From: Hybos culiciformis
Taxonomy: Eukaryota > Arthropoda > Insecta > Diptera > Hybotidae
NCBI GenBank assembly: GCA_964007475.1
Contig: OZ023273.1
Coordinates: 132,054,732 to 132,118,731, forward strand
DNA: 64,000 bases
Reading direction: 5' to 3'
In this document: positions 54,701 through 64,000 of the stretch, piece after piece
Layout of the letters: each line of letters opens with the position of its first letter
Numbering within the stretch: the stretch's first letter is position 1
The notes under the pieces: model-generated
Seen by the model: the letters and a program-made list of their open reading frames with translations, nothing else
The model's database searches: none
What the model was told of the DNA's origin: nothing
Position numbers and translations under genes: made by a program

Positions 54701-55005
54701 CTGGAACATTCCACATTTTTCTTGCAACAGAAATATATATATATATATTTTTTTTTTAAACTTCTGAAACCCATTCTAGAATAAACTCCACCTCATATAA
54801 ATGATTATTGTTAGCTGAAGCTAAAATAAATTTAACTCCAATATATCAAATTTATTATTATTTTTTAACATTTTAGGATATTATATTAACATATTAGGAT
54901 TAAAGTTAATTTCTTTCGTCGGGAACTTGTATTCATACAGTCTTTATGATTGTAAACCAATTAAGTAAACACTATATTAAATTTTTTTTTTTCTTTTTTT
55001 TTCAG
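45797..55005. other. 9-kb gene-free region immediately upstream of dpp
   Basis: No coding gene. The part at 47380-48460 is extremely A/T homopolymer rich. Within this region two short patches stand out. One is 47826-47915 (GTGGGTTATTGAATCAGGTA ...). The other is 50345-50400, with GAGCGAG-GTAAAT (GT at 50370-50371). Both contain plausible splice-donor sequences on the plus strand and could be untranslated first exons of dpp. This is inference without transcript support. Confidence 0.4.
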
Positions 55006-55019
55006 AGTTTAAAGCGACC
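55006..55019 (+). other. dpp: dpp 5' UTR tail and splice acceptor before the start codon
   Basis: A long T-rich tract ends in TTTCAG (AG at 55004-55005), followed by 14 bases and the ATG, with context GCGACC-ATG. In Drosophila the dpp start codon also lies close behind the acceptor of an untranslated 5' exon. This implies that transcription starts further upstream and that a first noncoding exon exists. The sequence alone does not prove which upstream exon is used. Confidence 0.8.
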
Positions 55020-55413
55020 ATGCACGCATGGCTTCTATTCCTTGCAGTGCTGGCGACTTCGAAACATTTAAAAAAAGTTGCTAGCACAGAGGATCAATTG
55101 CCAGTGATTTTAAATACATATACAACTAAACATAATTATAGTTTAATTGATAGCAATAATAATTCTAGTGGATCATCAACATTATCAGTTGATTATAATA
55201 GTATTTTAAGAAATATTTTAAATACAAATAATAAAATTAATTTAAGTGATAATAAAAATACTATTAGTTTTAAAAAAAATATTTATAAAAATAATTTAAA
55301 TGAATTAGATAATAACAAAATAAATAGTGAAAATATTAATAATAAAAACAAAAATAGCAAAAATATAAATATTGAAAATAATAATAGTAAATCAAATAAT
55401 CAAAATAATATCG

Positions 55414-55463
<50 letters not shown>

Positions 55464-55471
55464 AAAAATAA

Positions 55472-55533
<62 letters not shown>

Positions 55534-55791
55534 TTAATAATAATAATAGTAATAAAAAAATGGTAATAAATAAACCTGATCCCGAAACTCTAGTCGAAAT
55601 TGAATCAAGTCTATTATCATTATTTGGTTTAAAAAAGGCACCAAAAATCGATCGATCGAAAATTATTATTCCGGAAGCTATGAAAAATTTATATTCACAA
55701 ATAATGGGTCATGAATATGATTCGGTAACAATTCCAAAGCCAGGATTGCATACGCAAACAGCAAATACGGTCAGAAGTTTTACACATGAAG
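55020..55791 (+). CDS. dpp: dpp coding exon 1: signal peptide, Asn-rich expansion, conserved prodomain block
   Basis: This exon encodes residues 1-257 plus the first base of codon 258. Residues 4-12 (WLLFLAVLA) form the signal-peptide core, followed by VASTED as in Drosophila Dpp. Residues about 44-180 are low complexity, rich in Asn with Lys, Ser and Ile. Residues 131-178 are almost pure Asn, with a longest run of 17 (155-171), encoded nearly entirely by AAT. From residue 185 the sequence becomes strongly Dpp-like: [38 protein letters not shown] and NTVRSFTHE. The exon ends at G55791 before GTGAGT, a strong donor. Reading on through the donor would add only seven residues before a stop, so splicing is clearly intended. 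The Asn tract replaces the variable, differently biased linker found in Drosophila and is probably a disordered spacer (inference). Confidence 0.95.
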
Positions 55792-57412
55792 GTGAGTTTG
55801 AATTAAAAAAATAAAATTATTATATTATGTACCAACTCTTAAAATATTTGTTTAAATATGTTAAAAATAATTTAATTCTTAATTGTTGTTTAGCGAGGAA
55901 GTTTAAACAAATAAATAAATAATGTTTATATATACATTTAGTTTCTATTTAATATTATGTTGAAATTAAGAATGTTAGTATTTAAATGAAATTAATTGAT
56001 GGAAATTTAAAATATTACATATTGCGAAAAAAAATTAACATTAGTAGAAAGCAAAAGTTTAGAGAAAAAATGAAGCATGTTCGTTAACCTTTTATTATGT
56101 GCAATTATAAAATCAATCGCATATCGACGATTCGTAATTTTTCTAATTTTTGGAAAAAGTAATTTGTAAAATTTTGTTATCTATATCTGATTTTTAAGTA
56201 AAAATTTTGAAAAAAAAATTTCAATTAAAGGTCTTCATTTTGAATTTTTTAATGATGAAATAATTATCTATCTAAGAATCTATCTGCAGTTACATCAGTT
56301 TTACATGTATATGTAAAATTAATTATGTAAAAAAATGTATGTATTAAAATATGAAAACTGTTTATATTTTGTAATTAGTACGCCAGAAAGTTATTCTTTT
56401 ATGTTTGGGCTACTTTTTTAAAACTAGATGCTTTTATTGCTTAGATAGATTAGATAGAAAAATTAATTTCAGCTTTTTATTAGATAATTTTTAATTCGAT
56501 CATTTTGAATTGTTCGTTTAAAGCTTATGTTAATTTAACAAAATAATTTTGTTTTTTTCAGATAGTAAAATTGACGAAAGGTATCCACATCATCATAAAT
56601 ATAGACTTTTTTTTAATGTAAATAATATACCTAGTGAAGAAAAATTAAAAGCAGCAGAACTAACAATAAATCGTGATGTGATTGATTATCATCGACCAAA
56701 CTTAAGATATCGTGTTTTAGTTTATGATGTCTTACAACTTGGAATTAAAGGGAAGCGTGATTCAAGTTACTTATTATTAGACACAAAAACAGTACATTTA
56801 AATAGTAGTGAAATATTGAGTTTTGATGTTCATTCAGCTGTTAATAGGTGGCTGGCATCACCGTTAACAAATTACGGTTTGTTAATAGAAGTTAGAACTT
56901 CTAAGAAATTAAAACCTGCTCATCATCATCATGTTCGTCTGCGGCGTGCAGTTAATGAATCTCATAATGATTGGGCACCAAAACAACCTTTATTATTCAC
57001 ATATACAGATGATGGTCGTCACAAGCCAAGATCTATGCGCGAAGGTACTAGACAAAAACGTGCTCATCACAGAGGTCACAGAAGAAAAAATGGTCGTGAC
57101 AATTGTCAACGTAAGCCTCTGTATGTTGATTTCAGTGATGTTGGCTGGAGTGATTGGATTGTAGCTCCTCCAGGATATGAGGCATTTTTCTGTCAAGGTG
57201 ATTGCCCATTTCCCTTACCCGAACATTTGAATTCAACAAATCATGCTGTTGTCCAAACATTAGTTCATAACATCAGTCCAGCGAAGGTACCTAAGCCTTG
57301 TTGTGTACCAACACAACTCACAGCTATATCAATGTTATATTTAAATGATCAAAATACTGTAGTATTAAAAAATTATCAGGATATGGCTGTAGTTGGTTGT
57401 GGATGTCGATGA
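55020..57412 (+). CDS. dpp: Decapentaplegic (BMP2/4-type TGF-beta ligand precursor), two coding exons
   Basis: The coding sequence joins 55020-55791 to 56562-57412 and encodes 540 residues; Drosophila Dpp has 588. Dpp is a secreted dimeric morphogen. It signals through BMP type I and II receptor kinases and Mad phosphorylation, and patterns the embryonic dorsoventral axis, gut and imaginal discs (known for the family). In the sequence I see a signal peptide, an Asn-rich insert, a TGF-beta propeptide, a furin site RQKR at residues 421-424 and a mature ligand of 116 residues (425-540). The ligand has the seven cystine-knot cysteines C439, C468, C472, C504, C505, C537 and C539, and ends in the family-typical GCGCR. 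The splice junction rebuilds an Asp codon (G from exon 1, AT from exon 2), giving FTHE-DSKID as in flies. The start is supported by the conserved MxAWLL block and by the acceptor just upstream. No frameshift or premature stop is present, so the gene looks functional. Confidence 0.97.
55792..56561 (+). other. dpp: dpp coding intron, phase 1, 770 bp
   Basis: The intron has a GTGAGT donor, a polypyrimidine tract and TTTCAG acceptor, and interrupts a Glu/Asp boundary at the same place as the Drosophila dpp coding intron. In Drosophila this intron and its surroundings carry embryonic enhancers (established knowledge). Here the intron is AT rich and I could not identify specific binding-site clusters by eye. 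Confidence 0.93.
56562..57412 (+). CDS. dpp: dpp coding exon 2: propeptide core, furin site, mature BMP ligand
   Basis: The exon starts after the acceptor TTTTTTTCAG (AG at 56560-56561) and ends with TGA at 57410-57412. It encodes residue 258 (split codon) to 540. Residues 258-407 are the TGF-beta propeptide, with blocks [29 protein letters not shown] and [11 protein letters not shown] shared with fly Dpp. RLRR at 383-386 is a possible extra furin site. RQKR at 421-424 is the main predicted cleavage site. The basic stretch [17 protein letters not shown] just after it fits heparan-sulphate or collagen IV binding known for Dpp. The ligand blocks [35 protein letters not shown] and MLYLNDQ are diagnostic of the BMP2/4 class. 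C504 is expected to make the inter-chain disulphide. Two N-glycosylation sequons are visible, at N481 (NST) and N494 (NIS). The exon is visibly less AT-biased than its flanks. Confidence 0.97.
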
Positions 57413-58228
57413 TTTGTATTGATGGAAACGTTTCAACTTTTATTTTGGTGTAATGTTACGAACTAACGCGTTAAAATTAGCCATTCTTGTCAAAAATCAA
57501 ATTTAGTTAAAAATGCCAGAATTTGTTTTTGATAATGAGAGAAAGAGTGTCAAACTTAGTGTTTGAATTGATATTTGAAAGAAGATTGCTTTATCGTTAT
57601 GTTGTTCTCATGATAAAGTCGCGTTCCTTGATATAATAAATATTTAAATAAATGAATTAAACTACTTAAGTACTTTCTAATTCACTGTAAAAAGTATTGT
57701 TTTTAAAACCTCTCAAATGTCTTAGCAAAAATTACATCAAAATAAATAACTTGTAAAAATTTTGTAAAAATTAGTTACTTTAAGACTTTTGTAAACTACC
57801 TTCCCTGTAAAAAAAAAAAAAAAAATTTAAAAATAAATTATTTATATAATTCTAATATTTATGAAACTTTGTAAAATAAACTTATTTTATAAGAATTTTT
57901 ACAAAAACAATTTGTATTCCTTATTATGAAAATTATTTAAAAATTTATTGTATAAATTTTATTAAATAATTAAATGCAAAATTGTTTTTCATTAATCCAT
58001 ATATTATGATGTATGTATAAATATTCGATTAGTAAATTTTAAGGCTTTGTATTATATTTTTGTAAAAAAAAAACTAAAATATAAGATATTTAAATTTTTA
58101 TTAAAAAATACTTCTAAAAAATCATAATTTAGTATTTTATTTATTTTGACACAGTTCAATAAGTCAGTCAATTCTAGAATGCTTAGCAGAAGCTATTATT
58201 TCAATGTCAAAACTGAAGTTTAAGTAAG
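57413..58228 (+). other. dpp 3' UTR and immediate downstream sequence
   Basis: No coding sequence is present. AATAAA signals occur at 57635-57640, shortly after around 57647, and again near 57743, 57832 and 57877, so the poly(A) site cannot be fixed by eye. The first two lie 220-240 bases after the stop and would give a short 3' UTR. Later ones would give up to about 480 bases. The first 200 bases after the stop are less AT rich than what follows. Confidence 0.45.
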
Positions 58229-58284
58229 TTAGTAAAGATTGGTTAGTAAAGATTGGTTAGTAAAGATTGGTTAGTAAAGATTGG
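58229..58284. repeat. 14-bp minisatellite, 4 perfect copies
   Basis: TTAGTAAAGATTGG is repeated four times head to tail without change, then trails off in TTAAGT. Confidence 0.93.
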
Positions 58285-60981
58285 TTAAGTAGTATAATAT
58301 CAAGAATAATAATTTTTTTGGATATTAATAGTTCAGCATAACAATTTAACACTGGAAAGTTTTAAATTTATTGAATAATAATGATTGTCCCTTGTCCCAC
58401 ATAAAAGTACACAAACATAGCGAATATATTGTAAAGTAAGAAATAAAAACAAAATATTGAGAATTATTAATCTCTGTTTTATTATTTAAATCAAAACATC
58501 ATTATCTGTGAATAATTTAAATTTAATAAAACCTTTTTGCAGACATATTATATAAATCTTCTTATTATACTGTACTTTGTTATTTTTAAATTATTATTAT
58601 TTTTTATAGAGACATTATTGAGTAAGGTTTCTAGTTTGATAATTAAATTAAAAAGAGGCTGATCAATATAATACTATGTATTTTTTTTTTTTAAGTATAC
58701 ATATTATCGAGTTTTAATATTTTTCGATTTTTAGATTATGTTTTAATCAAAATTCGGCTCAAAATATATCTTCAATACATAGCTTCAATATATCCGTGAC
58801 GGGGCAGTTGAGGCTCTTATTATTTGGCTGGCACAGAGATAAAGTCTTTTTATGAAACTTTTAGTAATATATAAAAGTTAAAAAATTTCGTGGAGATGAA
58901 ACGAATTATTTTTATTCTTTATAGCTGATCCAATTTTAAAAAAAAAGTAGAACTCTTTAAATACTTTACATACGCATAGACATATCTAACTTTAATATTT
59001 ATTAAATAAAACATAAAATCGTTAATATTATCGCACTTTGTATTTTCTTATTCGTTTATTTTTAGAAAAATAATCTTTAACCAAGAATGAAAACAAATTG
59101 TGACTTAGTATATGCATAGAAATTATTATTAAAGTTTAATAACCGAGATAAATAATTGTTTTTTAATTAATTTTCTTTGTAGTTTGTAATAAATTGGGGG
59201 TGATTCTGAGTTCATAAAGAGAATATGAATATGTGATTCCTAATTTAAGTTATAGAAAAATATTATTGGTATTTTTCATTTAATAATGTTAGAGGAATAG
59301 TTAAAAACTTTTAAATTTAGTAAATTTTCTAAAAATTGTTTGCCGATAAATGGCTAAGAAGTGCAATGGGACAAACTCCGGTTGAATTATATGTTTCATT
59401 TTGGCCTGATCGATTACAAAAAAAACGACTCCTAAAATGTAATACATTTTCTTCATACTTACATGCGTGTATGTTCTAGTAGAGTCAATTTCAATATCAG
59501 GGATGAATGACTCACATATAAACCATGCAAGGAAGGGTTGTATGCTGTATTTGTTTAATTCTTGAATTATAATATGCATAGGCGTTTATATCTCACAAAA
59601 ATAAAAAAATAAAAAATAAAAAATTTAAATGAATCAAAAAACAAAAATTCTAAGAAAATTTTTATGAATAATTGGTCAATTGAATAAAAAGAATTCTTAA
59701 AAGTTCAGTAATCGCCTTTTAGCATTAAATAATGACATAAACAAAAAGAATCTTATCTGGAATTTACTTTATTTATTTTTTTTTATATTTATTTTTTGTT
59801 TTAATTTTAATGGCTCTTATTTCACGCCATGTCAGCAAAAATTTGTTATTCACTTTGGCGGTATTTATTTTTATTAATTTTCAAGCTTTTTTTTTTTCCT
59901 TCCACTGAAGAAGATAGATTAAAACAGCTAATTGAATAATAAAAAAAAAAATCCTTAAAATATCCTTTTTGATAAAACAAAGAAGCAAACTACAGAGAAT
60001 GAAAAATAAACAAAAAAAAAAATAAAAAATTGATAAATTTGATATGAAGCGGTGATTTTGTGAAGAGTAAAATTTCATTGCCAAAGTTTTTTTTTTGTGT
60101 ATTTTTTTTGGTCATAAGTAAAAATGTATGTATGTACGTTAAGACAATAAAGATAAATTCATCTTTCATCATTCATCTACTCTTGTTTCTTATAATTTCT
60201 TTGACATATGCCTAATTTACCGACCACTCATATTTGTTTCAAAAAATAAAATTCAATAACTTTGAAAATGAACATCTTAGACAACAAGTCTAAGGGCAAA
60301 TTAATTTCGGAGCTACAAAGTCAGAATGGATGTACATATTATTATTATGCTATTTATTTTTGAAGCGGAATTTTTTTTTTTTTTTCATAATATTAAAATT
60401 CATAAATTCTGTATGGAAACATCGAATTTTCTAGATTATATTTTGACACATTTGTCATCTCGTATTCATATGCATTATTAGGCAGATTATGCAGATTATT
60501 AAAATATATTTTATTAATTATTAATTGAACAATACATGTATCTTTTATTTTAATATATTTCTAAAATATATATTATATATACTTTAGCGAGTATAAAATG
60601 TAAAACGTTACATTATATAATATTAAATTAAAATTATAAAATATTATGTTTTTGTTTCAACAGGTCGGTAATAATATTATTATGTATTTAACAAGGTAAT
60701 AAATAAATAAATACCCACATAAATGTATTATGCAAAATGTTTTAATTTTAATTCTATTTTATACAATTGTATTGTATTCTATACATAATATGATGTATTC
60801 AAACGAAATTGATGAAAATTGATTGTGTTTGTGCATTTCCAAGCCTCTCAAAATATTTCGGTTTTGGATTTATCCCGGAAAATGGAAAAATCTTTTATGT
60901 TAATTTTCACTGAAACCAAAAGAATTAACATTATAATTAAAACATAAACATAATAATCATATCTTTATACTATTATTAATA
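58285..60981. other. Gene-free region downstream of dpp
   Basis: No recognised gene. The 92-codon minus-strand frame at 59301-59579 has somewhat more mixed composition than most, but matches nothing I know. In Drosophila, imaginal-disc enhancers lie 3' of dpp, so this side could hold regulatory DNA (inference). Confidence 0.45.
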
Positions 60982-61393
60982 TCGTCCCCTCAGATCAGAA
61001 CTATTCTAAGTCCAAAATTTAAAATTTTACAGGAGAGGTATTTTAAGATGAAAAACTGTTTCTTTGTTTAAGAAAGTGATGTATGCCAAAAAGTTTATTC
61101 TACAATTATATCATTTTTCAATCATTTTGAGAGGGGCAATGGGTGAAATACCCTGTTTCAGAACTAATTAAATTTCAAATAAGTGGACATACAATGATTT
61201 TTCCGGTAAAAAAAAAATATGTTGGGCATAGGATTATTTTGTACTTTACTTACCTATGTTTTGAACACGAAAAACAATTTAAACAAAAACGTGTTTTTGC
61301 ACACACATCAGAAACCGTACTGACTAGCTAATAAGTAAATAAAACCGTTTTTGAAAAAAATGGACTTAGAATAGTTCTGATCTGAGGGGACGA
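60982..61393. mobile_element. 412-bp miniature element with perfect 33-bp TIRs and TA flanks
   Basis: The terminal repeat begins TCGTCCCCTCAGATCAGAAC and runs 33 bases (60982-61014). It is exactly inverted at 61361-61393. TA lies directly outside each end (60980-60981 and 61394-61395), consistent with the TA target duplication of Tc1/mariner-type insertion. The interior holds a 62-codon frame (61143-61331) with no transposase motif. Identical TIRs suggest a fairly recent insertion, and a source transposase elsewhere in the genome. Confidence 0.88.
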
Positions 61394-62183
61394 TATGTTT
61401 TTTAACTTTTTTTTTCAGTGACTAAGTTTATGTTCAAAACAACAAAATATAAAGCAGGATGAATTTCAAATTTGAATTTGTTAAAAATATGTTAATTGAA
61501 AAATCTTCTAAAAATGACATTATAATAAATTATTCTTTTAAATGACATTATTGCACAATTATACAATTAAAAATATGCGAGAAAAAAGAATATTTTTTCA
61601 TTTCATTTCCACTATTAAATCTATTACACACCTCAAACTTGTACTTGAGATTAAAAAATATTCTTTTAATTATAATTACTAATTTATCTTATATCTACGA
61701 AATTTTTAATATGATTCATTTTTACTTGCTTCTTTAATGTTGATGATGGATATATGGGATTTTTTTTGCTTACTAATATTTGGTTAAAAGTAAATTAAAA
61801 AAATTATCTTCGCATGGTTTGTCAGAAACACATCGAAGAGAATATTTTTTTTTTTGTTTGAAACACAGGATGCTTTTTGTGAAATAAAAAATGTTTCCTT
61901 CCATCTGTCATCTGAGGAAAGATTTTTTTTTGCTAAGAGTTTTTTTTTTTCACTATCTGAAATAAAAAGTTAAAGAATATCTTATTTTGAATTATTTTTC
62001 CCACAGATATTGATAAAAATTCGCTATACAATATAGGCACAATAATTTACATACTAGTAAAATTTATAATAATATTATTTTAATTCAAAAAATACTTTGG
62101 TATTTAGAAATAAGTATTCAAAATTTCTCAATTTCTTGCTATGGTAATAATACGTATGTATGTATAAAAATATTTTACCCCAA
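61394..62183. other. Gene-free AT-rich stretch
   Basis: No coding sequence, element end or strong repeat was seen apart from poly(A) and poly(T) runs. Confidence 0.45.
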
Positions 62184-62297
62184 ATGAAGCCTTTAATTAG
62201 TGCAACCCAACATGGATTTATGCCTAGTCGTTCTACTATTACAAATCTAGCTATTTTTACTGACTATGTCGCTTCTCAACTTCCCGTTTACGTATAA
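62184..62297 (+). pseudogene. Non-LTR retrotransposon reverse transcriptase fragment
   Basis: A 38-codon frame ending in TAA reads LISATQHGFMPSRSTITNLA, then IFTDYVASQL. The block ISxxQHGFxxxRSTxTNL, followed by Phe and a hydrophobic stretch, is typical of reverse transcriptases of Jockey/CR1/I-type non-LTR elements. It is the region just before the catalytic aspartate motif, and that downstream catalytic part is missing. The fragment is too short for assignment to one clade. Confidence 0.82.
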
Positions 62298-62692
62298 TTT
62301 AACACTTGATATTATTAAATTTCATGGCAAAGCTCATTTTATGATATGGTGAGTATAGTAAGTTAATTGGTTAGGTACTCATAGTTTTAAATGTTAATTT
62401 TATCTAAGAATTTGAAGTAATATTCTTTACTTGAATTTAGTCAAACTCTAAATTTCATTCTTTTTAGACTTGTTTCTTTATATTTTTCCTTTTTTGAATT
62501 TTTTAAACAATATTTTATAAATCCTATCTATAGTTTGTAAATTTTATTATTAGTCCTTAGTTTACTTTTATATACCAAAACTTTTGTAAAAAGTAAAATC
62601 CAAATAGCTTATAATTGGTTTAATATTAAACTGTTAGCTGTTAATTGAATAAAATAAAAATAAAAAAAATAAAATAAAAAAAATAAAATACA
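62298..62692 (+). mobile_element. Possible 3' end of the same non-LTR element, with A-rich tail
   Basis: After the reverse transcriptase fragment comes noncoding sequence that ends in an A-rich run with repeated AAAATAAAATA at about 62648-62690. That would fit the 3' tail of a 5'-truncated and internally deleted non-LTR copy. The link to the fragment at 62184-62297 is inference from adjacency and strand. Confidence 0.35.
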
Positions 62693-64000
62693 AAATCGTT
62701 CATATATATATATACCTTAGTCAGTTTGTCATTAAAGAAATTCTTTTGAAGTGTCTGATGATTATTCGGTTGGCATAACTTCGAATTTTAAGATTATCCA
62801 TCAAGGTTAAATTTTGTACGAATGTTTGTAACAATTTCGAATTAAAAATTATTTACGATAAATATTCAACGAAAAGTTATTCTTCATAGCAAAATAACAA
62901 TATCAAAATCAAATGAGATTGATGTAGATAAAAAATTAAAAAGCAATAAAGTATTTTTATTTTTTTTTCATCAAGGCAATTATCATCCGGTATGTTCAAA
63001 AAGTTTTTAATTTCTAAAATGCAAACAATTTTTTTATATTTATTTATCCTCTAAAATTCATTATAAAAAAATAAGAACGAAGTCCACGTAACAAGAACTG
63101 TGAGGCTTCTTGAAAATGTTACATGTTGATTTTTATTTTTTTTTAGTTGTTATTTTAGTTTTTTTTTTTATTAAATGAAATAAAATTATATGGTTGATGC
63201 ATGCGAATTCTTATATTGGATAGTCAGGAGAGAAGGATTTTGATAGGGCACGAAACATCCTTGTAAATGTGGACACACAAAATAAGATTGAGTAATTTAT
63301 TTCTTTATTGTTTAACGATTTTACAATTTTATTTTTATTTTTTATTTTTTTTTTTGTAATTTTTGTTTTCATTATTCTTCTTCTTTAATATAATATAAAT
63401 TATATATGTACATTGGTTTGAATATTTATGTTGTATGTATATAAACATATATATTTTTTATTACAAAGATTAAAGAATTGTTGTAATTTTGCGTAGAATT
63501 CATATGTAAAATGAAACAAAAGCGATTAGAATATTTGCATTTTGATTATTTTTCATTTTTTTTTTTATAGAGAAATGGAATTTTAAAAATCGTAACAATG
63601 AATTGTTTTCGAAAGGCTGGATTAAAATAAAAAAAAACATAAATAAATAACAAAATGTTTGAAATGGATACAAAAATATATATTTTTTTTATTACAATAT
63701 TTATAATATAAATTGATAACAATTGTTGATGGAATAATGGGTGGTTATAGTTGAATTGACAAGCCCAGTCTTAATAGCTGACTCTGTCCATCGTAAGTTG
63801 ATAGATGTTCGAAACTAATTAAACTAAAATTAATTATCATACAAGAACTGGACTTTATTGAGTGATTCATGTATTCGTAACTTTAAAATGCTCGTTCTAA
63901 ATTTATTTCATCAGTATTACCACATCAAGATAAATATGAGTTATATAAGCACTTAAACTATATCGACTTACACCATTATTCTTGTATTTAATTTACTCTA
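62693..64000. other. Gene-free end of window
   Basis: No gene recognised. Less AT-rich patches lie at 63180-63290 and 63740-63850. They may be conserved regulatory DNA 3' of dpp, but the sequence alone does not show this. Confidence 0.4.

Noticed and set aside
55372..55566. Ile-rich frame of 64 codons
   Set aside because: It is the +1 shadow (ATA/ATT) of the AAT repeat inside dpp exon 1.
55792..55814. Read-through of dpp exon 1 into EFELKK and a stop
   Set aside because: A strong GTGAGT donor lies at the exact conserved junction, and splicing restores the Dpp propeptide frame.
56549..56561. Upstream extension of the exon 2 frame from a TTG
   Set aside because: These bases are the polypyrimidine tract and acceptor of the intron, not coding.
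56931..57196. Frames on both strands inside dpp exon 2
   Set aside because: They are shadows of the real dpp reading frame, which has clear family similarity throughout.
59301..59579. 92-codon minus-strand frame 3' of dpp
   Set aside because: It has more mixed composition than most, but no recognised motif or splice context; not enough to call a gene.
1..64000. tRNA, rRNA and microRNA genes
   Set aside because: I looked for tRNA T-arm motifs and rRNA-like blocks on both strands and found none convincing; hairpins noted lack other microRNA features visible by eye.

Overview
The window is animal nuclear DNA, very A+T rich (roughly four fifths by eye), full of homopolymer runs and short microsatellites. 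It carries one protein-coding gene that I can defend: decapentaplegic (dpp), the BMP2/4-class morphogen, on the plus strand at 55020-57412. The predicted 540-residue protein matches Drosophila Dpp along its length. The match includes the signal-peptide region (M-x-AWLL-x-LAVLAT ... VASTED), the prodomain block before the intron, the phase-1 intron position and the seven-cysteine ligand domain. The N-terminal match, in a part of BMPs that is otherwise poorly conserved, points to a true fly (Diptera, probably Brachycera). I cannot name the species.

Layout. Positions 1-5200 are repeat-rich. They hold a 46-bp-arm hairpin, a 12-unit array of about 106-bp palindrome-bearing repeats, two 126-bp repeats, a 1.9-kb terminal-inverted-repeat (TIR) element with a decayed transposase-like gene on the minus strand, and a perfect 119-bp tandem duplication. 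From 5200 to 55000 there is no recognisable gene. This desert holds a hAT transposase relic (6629-6960), a hAT-like miniature element (22334-22743), a 1.06-kb TIR element with internal 48-bp repeats (32466-33529) and a 0.43-kb TIR element (45365-45796). A few less AT-rich islands are candidates for dpp enhancers, promoters or untranslated first exons.

An acceptor AG lies 14 bases before the dpp start codon, so dpp must have at least one upstream untranslated exon, probably inside this desert. Coding exon 1 (55020-55791) carries the signal peptide, an Asn-rich expansion and a conserved prodomain block. A 770-bp intron follows. Coding exon 2 (56562-57412) carries the rest of the prodomain, the furin site and the mature ligand. 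Downstream (57413-64000) are the 3' UTR, a 4x14-bp minisatellite, a 412-bp miniature element with perfect 33-bp TIRs and TA flanks, and a fragment of a non-LTR reverse transcriptase.

The window therefore reads as the regulatory landscape of one developmental gene, invaded by decayed DNA transposons and one retroelement. No rRNA, tRNA, CRISPR array or prokaryote-style operon was seen. Most short open frames here are chance frames in AT-rich DNA or shadows of repeats and of dpp.
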